From contig JBANDB010000005.1 in NCBI GenBank assembly GCA_037576215.1, forward strand, positions 992,001 to 1,056,000: DNA of 64,000 bases, read 5' to 3'. Under the pieces are notes generated by a model. It had not been told where the DNA came from. It saw only the letters and a program-made list of their open reading frames with translations, and searched no databases. How positions within the stretch are numbered: position 1 is the stretch's first letter; each line of letters begins with the position of its first letter. Of this stretch, positions 35,754-47,336 are shown piece after piece. Origin of the DNA: Armillaria gallica (lineage: Eukaryota; Basidiomycota; Agaricomycetes; Agaricales; Physalacriaceae). Position numbers and translations under genes: made by a program.

Positions 35754-36057
35754 TTATGGACCGAACAGAACATCAGCTTCATCAACAATCACCCATTTGA
35801 CATTAGCAGGACCCATCTCTGGAGCTGCACCCAAAGTGCTGGTGGGAATGACACCAAGATCTCTGCTGCATCTAGGCTTTCTCTGGAATTCTTCATCTTC
35901 TTTCTCTTCTCCGGTGCTTTCCTCCTAAGCTTTTGGAGTCTCATTCCCGATTCGACGCTCCCAGCCATGGCCTTTGATTAACTCAAGCAACTTCATCGGC
36001 GTACCAATGACGATGTCAACTGGGAATCTTGCATTGGGTCACACCTGGAGATCCTGT
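35754..36057 (-). pseudogene. DEAD-box RNA helicase fragment, MRH4-like
   Basis: Minus-strand frame with the helicase motifs VDIVIGTPMKLLELIKGHGW (motif Ib region, about 35,960-36,020) and, downstream, KWVIVDEADVLF (motif II, about 35,763-35,800). The spacing and the VDEADVLF signature match mitochondrial DEAD-box helicases of the Mrh4 type, which help assemble the mitochondrial large ribosomal subunit. An in-frame TAG at 35925-35927 lies between the motifs, a TGA precedes the fragment, and it ends at TAA 35754-35756 right after motif II. Walker A and the C-terminal RecA domain are absent, so it is only a piece of the gene. Confidence 0.75.
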
Positions 36058-36154
36058 GAGTGATTGCTGAATAATGCAGCATTGAGCTTCCTTTCATCTG
36101 ATGAAGAAGTGTGTATACCTGCTGCTTATAAATATTCCTAAGCTAATATCTCTC

Positions 36155-36434
36155 TAGGTTACCTGAGTATCTTGGAGTAGAACTGGAGCACGCCACTGAA
36201 AAGGCTGAAGCTTAGAAAGCAAAACTGGAAGCACTTGAATGTAAATTGAGAACCAGAAGGAACACTCCAGGACAGTCTGAGCTTACACTGCTTGCAGGGA
36301 AGAAATGTTGTTTGGAAGATACAGAATGCTTGGAGCAGAGAAAGGAGTACCAGAGATTAGTCATCGAGTTCAAAAAGGGTGAAGATATCTGCATTGAAAT
36401 CATGACAACAAAGGAATACATGCAATCACTCTGA
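36155..36434 (+). pseudogene. unidentified coiled-coil exon with one stop
   Basis: After a CTCTCTAG acceptor at about 36,158 an open frame reads through a Glu/Ala/Lys-rich helical stretch (LEHATEKAEA), a TAG at about 36,213, then LRTRRNTPGQSELTLLAG and a basic/acidic helical end, stopping at 36434. I cannot name the family. Confidence 0.4.
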
Positions 36435-36440
36435 AGAATG

Positions 36441-38594
36441 TTAGTCCCATGTATGGGGTTCTTGTTCCAAAGCCCCCATAAAATTTTCAAAAGTAAGAAT
36501 ACTGTTCAAGATCTCCTGATCAGGTGTCTGTGCCCTAATTCTTTTCTCTTCTTCTTGCACATCATAGAACAGCTCCCTCAGAGGGGTAACCCACTCATCC
36601 CATAAGGGGATGAAGTCCTCAGTGAAACGAGACTTGAATCAATTCAATCATCCATCATTATGCCATATCTTGCTCTTGTTGTCATGCACTTTGGTGAAAT
36701 CAGCTTCGGTATGAACATTCCACAGTGCGAACAATTCATCCATTGACTTCTCTTTGTGATTTTTCAGGTCGAAATGTACTCCAGCCCACAAGAGAACATA
36801 GAAAAATGATTCCAGGTCATGGCAGTAGTGATGGGGTGTTTTGACAGTAATGTCCAACAAGTCTGTTGCCATAAACGGACTAATACAAGGGCAATGCGAG
36901 ACTTCTGATGGGATGACCGTGTCCGTATCATCTACATGGAATGAATCATCAAAGCCATGGAGGCTGCCGACAACACTGGAGTCTTCGCGGCGATAAAACA
37001 TGATGTTTCTTGAAGTGATGGCACCATGAAGTATCCTTCCCTTGACAAACACTTGATGATGACCTTGGTGAAAAATAAATTAGCTCATCATGCGAAATTC
37101 CCAAACAACATTGAACTCACATTCGAAGATGTTCACAAATGCAGTCTTAAATTCTTCAAGAGAATCAACCATCCATAGCTCATAGCAGCTTTTGGCAACG
37201 ATAACCATCAGGTTGCGCATTTTCAATTTGTTGAATTGGATGTTCAGATTGAAGTGGGGAAGGTGAAGATCCATTTCAGAGTTGTAGAAGCGATCAAAGA
37301 GGATTTGAGGAAGATATTCCTTCAATTCTGGGGTGGCAGTACAAATTTCATTGATGAGGACAATTTCGGGGCTCTGGCCACGGTCTAGCCATAGAAACTT
37401 TAGCACCATCTCCCTTTTGGGCACTTTTTTGTCTGCAGGCTTCACAGGAAGGATAAATGTGCACTTCCCTTGCATTTGTCGAGAAATGAACAAGGGATTG
37501 TCAGTTACAATGAAGGTACACAATAGACCACCACTATTCATAAATTCGAGTCTCTGTCCTTTCCATACCCAAGGACATCCACCTAGTATTGTTGCCTCTG
37601 CTATAAATGGGCTGAAACCCGCCTGCACTGAACTGGCTTCATTCATGCAGTGCAAGACAAGAATAAGGCACTGGGGGTCATGCAGGAAGTTGAAAGGAAT
37701 GCTGCGTAATGCACCAATGGAATCATAGTACCACAGTGTGATGTTGTAGTTCTTCAGCAAAAGAGCAATTACAAACATGCAGTAATTCGCCAAAAAGCAT
37801 TCAAAGACATATGATCCAAGTTGGGCATCTTTGATCGTGTACCAATGACTCCCTCGTGGATCATTAGTCGACTTCTTGTTGGATACTGCTTTAGTGGTTT
37901 TTGGCAGGGATGGCTTCTGCTTCGTTTTTTCCACCTCCGTGGGGAATAGTGTAAGACCCCAGAGGTGATGTCATTGTATGTGATTAATCTTCAGCTTTGT
38001 GGTACGGTTGAGGGACTGTATTGTAGATCGACGAAGGATGAGGATGTCTGGCTTTCGGACAACTGTCTGAGTATGGGCATTGGGCAATTGAGCACTCCCA
38101 GAGCCATACCAAATGCCAATGTTATGTTTGGACCTCCTTTTGGCATCTTTGGAGAGATGCTGGAGGATATCTTCGCAGATGATCTGGAACTGAGCATATA
38201 GTTCTGGTTCCTGAGTGTGGTTGCCCTGGAGAATGTTGCCGTATTTCTTTAAAGCTGAATTCTTCAACTTCCATCTCCGGGTGTAGTGTAGAACCTCAGT
38301 AACTTCAGCCTCGCTAAGTCCCCAAATCCGCTGAACCCATTCTTTAACATCTAGATTTTTGACCGAGAAAGTGTTTGGTCCTAAGGTGTGCTGAAGCTGA
38401 TGCTGATATTCAGAGGCAGATGGTTGGGATTTCATTGCATGTGCATGTTGCTTCATAGTGGTGGTGATTCTGTATATCTGTGTATTAATTGACCTGGAGC
38501 CACAAAAGACTAAGGACTTATATGCACTGAGAACTTTGAAGTTTCTGTCACAGTGAAGACTGGAATGAGGCAGTATCGGTGAATGTTTTGACAC
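36441..38594 (-). pseudogene. FunK1-type protein kinase with altered catalytic loop
   Basis: FunK1 kinases are a large fungal-specific family. The start is probably ATG at about 38459 (MKQHAHAM) or 38594. The N-terminal part contains RKPDILIL (about 38,045). After a probable intron (about 37,935-37,990) come SYVFECFLANYCMFVIALLL, AGFSPFI and the following lobe. A 57-bp intron (37064-37120, GT..AG) joins NIFE to CHHQVFVKGRILH. The catalytic loop reads HGAITSRNIM where relatives have HRDxSxxNIM, so the Arg and the catalytic Asp are both replaced. It is followed by GSLHGFDDS (metal-binding region), ISPFMATDLL and HHYCHDLESFFYVLLW, a FunK1 hallmark. Two TGA codons at about 36,640-36,650 interrupt the C-terminus (FTEDFIPLWDEWVTPL follows in phase). 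It looks like a decaying pseudokinase. Confidence 0.82.
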
Positions 38595-40363
38595 TCCCTT
38601 TCAAGGAGGAGGTCTAATGGTATTTCCAGAATCTGCAAACACACAAAGGGTCAATTGTAGCTTCAAAAATGATGATGGCGTGTCAAAGTTTACAATATTT
38701 CCAATTGTGAGCAGGCACAATCAAAGATGCATGCTTGATTTAGTAGTCAAACAAGCAATGTTGCAGAATGTTTGCAGCCTTGAGAGATGAGATAGAAACC
38801 ATAGTTTGAATGCGTCAATATCAGAAACCATCTTGCTAAGATTCAAAAATGGATGTCTAGACCCTGACATATGTATGAAGACCTTGATCTAATCTAAAAC
38901 CAATACCCGGCTCAGCCATTCGGACTGGATTTAGCCACAGGTTGTGGGCCGCCACTTTTCTTTCTACAGAACTCCCAACCAACACTGTTTACACCATCAC
39001 ACCTCGAGCACCCTCTGTTTGCTGTCGAGCAAGGTGTCTCTGAGTGCATCTTATCACTGTACGCATCCTTGACACTGTCAAGGAGTCGATGCCTGAGATC
39101 TCATGATCGCCATCACTTCCTTTTTTGATCTACCCGCCGATTTGATTTCTGACTCTACCAGCGACCACGATGATGGTGCTGTGCTCACTCCTAGTTCTGG
39201 TGAGCTCGTTCTCTTCCTTCCATATTCTGTTTACATTCTAATGTTGTGCTTCACATATCAGACGTTCTCAAGCTTATGTGATGCCAAGGATTGGCTCAAC
39301 AACTGGAACACCCTAGGTAAGTGATTCATTTGGTTTCATTCTTCAATAGCTAACAACCATGAAGATCTCAAAGTGAAAACTCACAGTTGATGTCTTCCGT
39401 ATGATGGGCATTAGCCCAGCAAGGCAACAGCAAGTCATGCATTATATTTTATTCAAGGCATCTTTTTTACTTTGACAGGTTCTGTCAAGAACGATACGAT
39501 ACAGGCTCCCTCACTTATCACAATGAGACGAAAGCACCTTCTGCTAGTAAACTACTCATTGCCAGTGCGTCTCACTGCCATATGGCCTCTGTGTTCATTA
39601 ACCTACCATTTGTTATGTTTAGAAATGCCTCAAGCACCGATTACGACCATGACACAACATAGCCAGCCATGCTGTAGATTTTGATAGTGGAAGTGTTGTG
39701 ACAATAGGATGAGTGAGGGTAAGAGGATTTCCATATGCGGTGAGTTTGTATATTACTTGCCCATATCGCATATTCCTGATGTTCTTTAGATTCAACGTTG
39801 GGCATGTGAGATCATGCAATGCTCAACGTTCAACATCGAGCTCAACAGCTGATCTTTGCATGGAACATCAAAGGTAAGCAAAGCCTTTGGCCAACTTATC
39901 AACTAGTTCAATCTTGTTCCCAGGTTTAGTACAGCATGCCAACGCTACTGTTCAATGGGTACCAGCGTCAGCCTCACCTCAATAGTATCCGACTTACCAT
40001 GCAAATACCTAGGCATGATGCATTGTCTTGGGCTTTGCCTATGGAATTATGATACGGCTATGATTGAGGACAGTGAGGAATCAGGTATGTTTCCTTATTG
40101 CTTTTACTTTGCGCTTGCTAAGGGACTACTCATCTATGCTAGGATTTTGGTTCTCATATGTGGGTGTGCCACGTGGGGTCATCACTCTCTCAAACCCCCA
40201 CCACAATCGACTCTGCACACACATGTGCATGCATATGCGCTGTTTTCCCTGCTATCTGATGAATCCAACCACGACCTGACTTAGGAAGGCAAAAGGAAAT
40301 CAATCTAGGCATGCAACTTCGCAACCCATTACCTCGCCACCGCCAACTATCAACTCAAGCAAC
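38595..40363 (+). other. exon-like remnants, unidentified
   Basis: Possible small exons at about 39,105-39,196 (donor TGGTGAGC), 39,262-39,316 (acceptor CAGACG, donor AGGTAAG) and after an acceptor at about 39,478. The frames are acidic and Ser/Asp-rich and not recognised. The pattern resembles 750-2,300. Confidence 0.3.
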
Positions 40364-40367
40364 CCAG

Positions 40368-42119
40368 TGATAAGCCTCCAGGCTCTGTATGCTCAGAATT
40401 CGCAGATTTAGCCATCCATCACCCAATACCTTCAAAATGATGCCATTATAACCCTCACACACTCCATAACACTGCCAACTCTTGACAATACCACGGATTT
40501 TTGCAGTATAAGCCACAAAAACCGAGATACAATCCTAAAACCGTGACATCCACTCCTCACGCACTCCGTTATCCTTCCCAGCTCACCTCACATCACAATT
40601 ACCGTATCCCATCATGGCAAGGCACCTTTGATCGACAATCATCCTAAAACGGGGTTGCTACATCACTCAGAAGCATCTGGCTGATGTGCTCATCAATCAT
40701 TTAATGAAATGATGTGATTGACACAAGTACCCTCCCAGCTACGATAATTACAGCTACGGCAACTATAGACTGCGTTTACTAAGGCTGTTACAGTGCCAAG
40801 ACTTCGAATTATCGTTGCCCCATGCATACACCTCAGCACGGCAACTGCAGCTCAATAATCCGCAGCTACACAGCACCTTATGATCTGCTCATCACTCAAT
40901 AAAACCACTTGGTTCACATCCATACATGGCAACGTCAAGGACTTGCTGTTACTTTAGAACCACAGATACCATATGTTTACTACAGCTATTACAAAAGCCA
41001 AGGACTTACAGCCTTACTAAGGCTCCGAAGAATATTCTATTTATAAAATCGTACTTGTAGTATAAAAACTAGGTAGATACCACATTTTTAGAGCTAGTTC
41101 TTACCCAGTTGATGAGGCTATGGCATTACCAGTCAGCTACGGTTACTCCAAGTTATTCCCCACTGCTTGCTTTACTCTTTAAATGTTGTTGGTTGCACCA
41201 ATACACAAAATCTTGTGTCAATAACATGCTTTTGTCTTTTAATGCCACAACATCGCTTCACTGTCACCACATAGGATTGTTTTATCACCTTCACCTTCTA
41301 CATTGCCATCGTTTTCATCACCCAGTTCAGTATTGCCTCCGTGTAGGCCCAGTTCAGCTCCATAGGATCACCCTCGTCTTTATCATTGTTTGGAGTTGCC
41401 ATGCATCTATTGCTGCAGCACCCCACTCAGCACCTCAGTTGCTACGATTTCTACCAGTTTCTTGCAGTCTCCGTATGTTTATTGCTATTGTTTTTGACTC
41501 ACAATATTAGGTACACCCCAAGCCACATTTACTAGGCTATTTCGACGTCTTCTAGTCCATTGCCACGATTTCTAGAGCATTGCCACTTTTTCTAGAGCAT
41601 TGCTACAATTACCAGTCCTTCCCCACGATTACTAGAGCATCGCAACGATTTCTAGCACCTCCCTACATTTTCCAGTCCATCCCCTCGATTTCTATCGCAT
41701 TGCTACGTCTTCTATTCCCTCCCCACATTTTCTCGACCATTGCAATGATTTCTAGCACGTTTCTATGATTTCTAGAGCATCCCTACGATTTCTAGATCCA
41801 TTTTTGTGGTTTCTAGACCATTTTCACAGTTTCTATTGCGGTTTCTTAGTATTCAAGTCATACCAGATTCCGTCCCATCTTGTTTATCGAGATCCATCCA
41901 GGCTTACAGCCAATGTCTATTAGTACTCCTTGACCAAGAGTACTACTTTGCTGACTGAAAAGTCGCAGTGTATCTTGTGTTATTGAGGAATTGACTGCAC
42001 GGAGGTGCACCGAACCCCTCGCAAACACATTGCCTTGATTGCTGTGTTGCTACATTAATTGCCTAAGCTCTCCCCAAGTTTTGGGTGTTGTCGTTGCCAC
42101 AGAAGTCTTTGGCTTATCA
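40368..42119 (+). mobile_element. TG..CA element, copy B
   Basis: 1,752 bp, starting TGATAAGCCT and ending GGCTTATCA; the compensating A/T change at both ends keeps the termini complementary. Flanks are CCAG (40364-40367) and CCGG (42120-42123), a 3/4 match. TATAAAA-like sites lie at about 41,042 and 41,071. It is nearly identical to copy A outside the minisatellite. Confidence 0.75.
41520..41840 (+). repeat. 20-bp minisatellite inside copy B
   Basis: About 15 degenerate units, consensus TTCTAGAGCATTGCTACGAT. Order and number differ from copy A although the flanking sequence is almost identical. Confidence 0.82.
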
Positions 42120-42123
42120 CCGG

Positions 42124-42800
42124 CTTGGACGCCGACCAGATTTTCCTCGAGAAGGTACCAATGCAACAAAGAAGTTGAACGGGATGCAGAGGAGCACAGA
42201 CGAGACAAGGGAAGGATACAGCGGAGGGACCAGTGAGGATGGATACAGCAATGACAGGGCCCAGGAAGGGCGGAGAGCAAGAGGAGGTAGCTGGTAGCAT
42301 TGTGTCATTTCATCACAATGATAGTTTGCAGGATTTGGAGAAGCGCAAGGGTTGTTGGCATGGACTGTCTGGGTATCAGGACGAGCAGGGGAATAGTGAG
42401 ACAATGTAGGCAAAGAGTTCAGATATCGCACTTGTGATGGTAGCACTGTGCACACTTCGTCTTTACCCCCCTTCCCAAGTGTAGTGTCGAAAATAGATGC
42501 CTTGTATTGACCCTCTTATTCAAGAAGTGATGACATTAGCCAATGAGTCAAGCCCTAACAAAAGATGTCTGCAATCGCTGTACTGCTGTATGATCATGCG
42601 CACATGTGAGAATCTTTGCCGCTGGCAGTGAGAAACAACATGCTGACACACCATCCTTGACAGTGTTTCTGGAGACCACATCCCAAGATGCTGATCAGAT
42701 ATCATCAGATGCTTCAGTGCCCCCAACAGGGGCACACATATTCGCACACTAAGCACATGATGATTGCATGATTGAGTGACTCGCTTGTGCACATGATTCA
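42124..42800. other. no recognisable gene
   Basis: Short overlapping frames on both strands (42,085-42,455) with Gly/Arg/Pro-rich translations and no motif. The segment sits between copy B and an inverted-repeat element. Confidence 0.4.
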
Positions 42801-43156
42801 TTTCTGCCAGTTAGAAATGATTTGTTTTCCACTTTAGTTTCCATCGACCACAAAGCCAGCATTTTGAATATGCCGGAAATGTGTTCTCAGAATGATATAT
42901 TTCCACCAGACGGAAACTGAGCCAGAAATGTATCATTTCTTTCTGCCCTAAATATAATGGAATTGTGACATTGTGCCATAATTTACCCTATACAGAAATG
43001 CAGCACTAAATTTGGGATTGTGGATCACAGGAAATGCTGATAAAATATTTTATTTTCTTAAGATTTTTATGTTAAGGTTATTTATCATTTTTCTCAGGCA
43101 GAAATCCATTTGCGGAAACATTTTCAGCTCCACAAATCATTTCCTTCAGGCGGAAA
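42801..43156. mobile_element. MITE-like inverted-repeat element next to the Helitron fragment
   Basis: About 355 bp, AT-rich. Its ends, TTTCTGCCAGTTAGAAATG and, in reverse complement, TTTCCGCCTGAAGGAAATG, both continue into ATTTGT. GAAATGATTTGT is perfect at both ends. Internal GACGGAAAC and GAAATGTATCATTTC motifs echo the ends. No target duplication is resolved because the right side meets the Helitron breakpoint at about 43,167. Confidence 0.6.
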
Positions 43157-43167
43157 CTATTCAGTGA

Positions 43168-44815
43168 CAGGAGTGTCAGCTCTATGATTTTGGTCTCCAT
43201 CTTATCAATAAGCTTCTTCAATCTCATGGTTGTTGTCTCTCTAAGTGGACTGAGATGCCAGCTTTTATCATGGACTGGGCTGCTTATGAAGATAATCCTC
43301 TTCTGGCTGCACAGCTGGCCTATGATATCCCATCTCTGCAGCAATTAGTTGCTAACAATCTTCAAACATTCAATAAAAAGCAAAAGACTGCTTATAATAC
43401 TGTATTTGACTCTGCTATAAATAAACAAGGGAAATTGGTATTTCTGCATAGTGCTGGAGGTGGTGGAAAGACTTTTGTGTGCAATACTATTGCTGCTGCT
43501 GTTTGTGCTGAAGGAAAGATTGCATTGACCTGTGCTTCCTCTGGTATATTAGCAATTTTCTTAGTTGGAGGGCATATAAGCCACAGCACCTTCAAAATTC
43601 CAATTCCCTCATGTGATGATACAACATGCAGCATTTGCAGAGGGACTCACTTAGCTGAACTTCTTTGTCAAACCTCTCTCATCATTTGGGATAAGGTTCC
43701 TATGCAGAACTGACATGATATTGAGATTGTTAATTATACTCTTCATGATATCTGCAATAAGGATGCTCCTTTTGGTGGAAAAACTATACTTTTTGGTGGT
43801 ATGTGTGTTTATTCTGAGTTACTATAGATTGTCATTTCTGATTATTTATTTTAGGAGACTTTTGTCAGATATTGCCAGTTGTTTCACAAGGATCATGGGA
43901 GCAGATTGTTGCAGCTTTATTTCACTGTTCACCTTTATGGCTTCACATTGAAGTCATTCATTTGAAGAACAACATGTGCCTGGATCAGACTCCTGAAAAT
44001 GTAGAGTTTTCCTGTTAGCTACTTACTGTTGGTGCAGATGAAGGATTTACTGATGATCATACTATCACTCTTCCTGCTTCTATGTATCTGGCCAACAATT
44101 CACTCTCTGAACTCATTAAATATATCTATCCAAACATTCAAGCTGGCCACTTTGAAGACCACTTTTTTTTAGAATGAACAATTCTCTCTGGATACAATAA
44201 TGATGTTGATGAAATCAATCAACAGATTCTGGATATGTTTCCAAGACAAGAGACAGTCTATTGGAGTACAGACAAAACAATAGAGGAAGAGTTGGATGAT
44301 GCTACTACTCTTTATCCAGTGGAGTTTCTTTAAAATTTCAATGCCTCTGGATTGCCACGTGCAAAGCTGGCTCTCAAAGTTGGATGTCCTCTTATGCTTC
44401 TCTACAATCTGGATCCAGCAAATGGCTTATGCAATGGGACATAGATGATTCTCACACATTTCTGTCCTCATGTATTAGAATGTCATCTTCTCAGTAGTAA
44501 TAATGTAGGCAAGGCTGTTTTCATCCCATGTATCACCATCAATGTAGATACAGCTAAACTTCCTATTGCGTTTTCACATTGCCAATTTTCAGTCAGATTG
44601 GCTTTTGCAATGACAATCAACAAGTCTCAAGGACAGTCAGTTACTTACATTGGATTAGATTTACGTACTCCTGTTTTTTCTCATGGACAACTCTATGTAG
44701 CACTTAGCTATTGCACTTCTGGACAATAGATTTGAGTTCTCTTTCCAGATACAGAAAAAGGTACAAATACTTTGAATATTGTATATTCTGAGGCTCTATT
44801 ATGTTCATAATACAT
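43168..44815 (+). pseudogene. Helitron PIF1-type helicase fragment
   Basis: Homologous to the H1 helicase from before Walker A to the C-terminus. Walker A SAGGGGKTF is at about 43,450-43,476 and LIIWDKVPM at about 43,678-43,705, where Walker B WDE reads WDK, losing the acidic residue. The 56-bp intron (about 43,800-43,855) is kept at the same place, and GDFCQILPVV follows. Motif VI AMTINKSQGQSV is at about 44,610-44,645. Stops include TGA 43711-43713 and others after 44,010, 44,170, 44,330, 44,440 and 44,725. It reads through the H1 stop near 3427 (Gln here), so the two copies decayed separately. Confidence 0.85.
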
Positions 44816-44967
44816 ATTTCTTTCTGAACTAATAACTGACACTCCTAAGTAATAAGCTGAGTTTGGAGCAGGCCCTAATAAGCCAAAGTCCTATGTCATA
44901 GTCAGGTTACAATGATCCAAGGTACAAGGGTCTGGTAATCATGATGAAGACATGGGGCATAGGCTTG
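43168..44967 (+). mobile_element. 5'-truncated long Helitron (H7)
   Basis: Plus-strand copy of the H1 3' part. It begins abruptly within the helicase gene (LYDFGL region) and ends with the family terminus CATAGGCTTG at 44967, followed by T. All upstream parts (HUH, zinc finger, 5' end) are absent. Confidence 0.85.
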
Positions 44968-45874
44968 TACAAACAGACATACAGATCTATGAAAATGACA
45001 CAATTCATTCAGTGAGCTTACTAGTATAAAGTACCACTAGGTTCAACTGCACACACCTTCATCTTTCTCTAGTCCACTAAACCTGAATCCCAACTTGTCA
45101 CAAATAAGGCCCTCAGCACTCTCAAACAAAATACAATAAACCCTCAAACAAACAGGTCTTGCACACAGTGAGCTCACTAAGTAACAAGGTACTACCAGAG
45201 TTCTTTCAGCCAGTGATGAACTTAGAGACTCCTGTGGGCAGAAAACACAAGACCTGTAATAGCTAGTGTAGTCAAACACAGAATCTGAAGGCAGATTCTA
45301 GTGAGTCTAGTCTTACACCTCCATGCGATAACTTTAGCTTCTGGTGAAGTAGCAAAGTATTGCTACACTTTGTTATGATTCTCTGAAGGCTGTTCAGAGG
45401 CTCAAAGTAGATACATGAACTTTTCTGAAAGGGAAGAGATGCATAAACATGGATGTATGCTGAGCAGGAGCGACCTAAATGTGGTGTGAACTATGTGATG
45501 TTGGAATCCTGGCTATGATTCCAGTAGAAGATCTTCTCCTATACTCACATACTTTCTTAGAGAAAGGCAGAGATGGAGCTGGTGTTACTATAGAAACTTA
45601 TGTTAGTGTCATTCCTAACTTATAGGAACAGTATGCTGTTGGTATTAGAGACTTAAAAGTTTAGAATCCTAGCTATAATTTATCTCTTTGAAATCTTTAG
45701 ATATGTGAATTTATGAGACAAGGATGACAAACAAGGTGGTCTTGATAGAATATCCTTGCTTGTGTTTAGATGAGAGGATATGAATCAAGTTATTTAACAC
45801 TTGGTAGTTAGCAAGTCTTTAGAAAGCTTACAAAGTGTTGTATCTCTTAAGAATGTAGAAATATTAACTTTTAA
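44968..45874. other. no recognisable gene
   Basis: AT-rich, CpG-poor sequence. AGTGAGCTTACTAGTATAAAG (about 45,016) and AGTGAGCTCACTAAGTAAC (about 45,169) are related motifs on the same strand and may mark a small repeat. Nothing else is supported. Confidence 0.4.
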
Positions 45875-47336
45875 TCTATCATTATATGAAGAGAGGTGGA
45901 TGATGACATAATAAGCTGACTTTGAATGTTCCGGCCATTGCCATACCCTGGCCAATTCCGGCTGAGTTTCAATTCTGTTGCACTGCCATCACTGCTGCCT
46001 CTGTATGGCAACAAGCTTCAATTTCACTGTGTTGCTGCCTCTGCAATCCCCCCATGGCACATCATTGGCATGGCTGGCACTCAATATTTGTGGAACTTAG
46101 ACTATTCACCAACTATGCATGTTGTAGGCTGCAAAGTGAGTATTGAGCAAGTTCAACAAGCATTGTGCAACATCAAACATCAAATGTCAAATTAGCAGGT
46201 AGGATTAGAAGTCAGGAGACCATCCAAGGACAGGTAAAACATATATGTAGTGACTATACCATAATTTGCTTATTATGAGGCTTTGACAAGGCTCAAGCCT
46301 TTCCCCAGCAGTTAGAAATAGCAAGGTGACCATTTATGCAAGAATATGTGCTATGCTATGCTATGAGATGTAAGTAAGGCAATAAATACAAGAAATACAG
46401 AACAGCTCAACTCAGCCTTTCTCTGTCCATGTAGAGCAACAAGCTGAGGTGATGAGTACAAAATATGAGGTATACATACTACTTAAAGTCTGAGGAAGCA
46501 AGGGAACATAAGTAGGGATGTGCACCATACCTGTAATATGGTAGTTATGTATGGTGTATACAGATATGAGTCTGTACTGTGGCCAACTTTAATGACCTAA
46601 AATATGGCCATATTCATATGGTTTGAATATCTATATATTAATACAGGTAGCGAAGATGACATAATAAGGCGGACTTTGAAATATCCGGCCATTGCCAGAC
46701 CATGGCATTATCCGGCTGAGTTTCAATTATGTTGCACTGCTGTTGCTGCTACCTCTACATACCTTTTACAGTGTTCCATCCCCACATGGCAATTCATTGA
46801 GGCATGTTCTGCACCCAGTATTGCCTGAACCGAGACTATTGACTACCTATGCATGCTGACAGGGTGCTGTATGCTCCAAAGCAAGTATCAAACAATGAGC
46901 ATTGAGCAAGCAACAAGTGAACAATAAACATCAAATGAAAAATTAGCAAGTAGGATTAGGGGCCAGGAAACCATTCAAGGACAGGTAATGCATATACATG
47001 TACTGACTATGCTATAATTTGCTTATTATGAGGCTTTGGCAAGGCTCAAGCCTTCACCCAGCAGGTAAAAATGACAAGAAGACCATTCATGTAAGAATAC
47101 ATGCTATGCTCAGCTTTTCTCTGTCCATGTAGAGCAATAAGCTGATGATATTACCTACAAGAATATGTGCTATGCCATGCTATACTGTGAGATGTAAGTA
47201 AGGCAATAAATACAAGAAATATAAAACAGCTCACCTCAGCCTTTCTCTGTCCATGTAGAGCAACAAGCTGAGGTAACAAGTACAAATTATGAGATATACA
47301 TACTACTTTAAAGTCTGAGAAAGCAAGGAACATAAG

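Noticed and set aside
32685..41510. Identical 133-codon frames at 32685-33086 and 41109-41510 as a duplicated gene
   Set aside because: They lie inside copies A and B of the TG..CA element and have no domain, splice or start support. The identity reflects recent element spread.
32037..42119. Copies A and B as the two LTRs of one 10-kb retrotransposon
   Set aside because: They are in inverted, not direct, orientation, each has its own flank repeat, and the sequence between them has no gag or pol.
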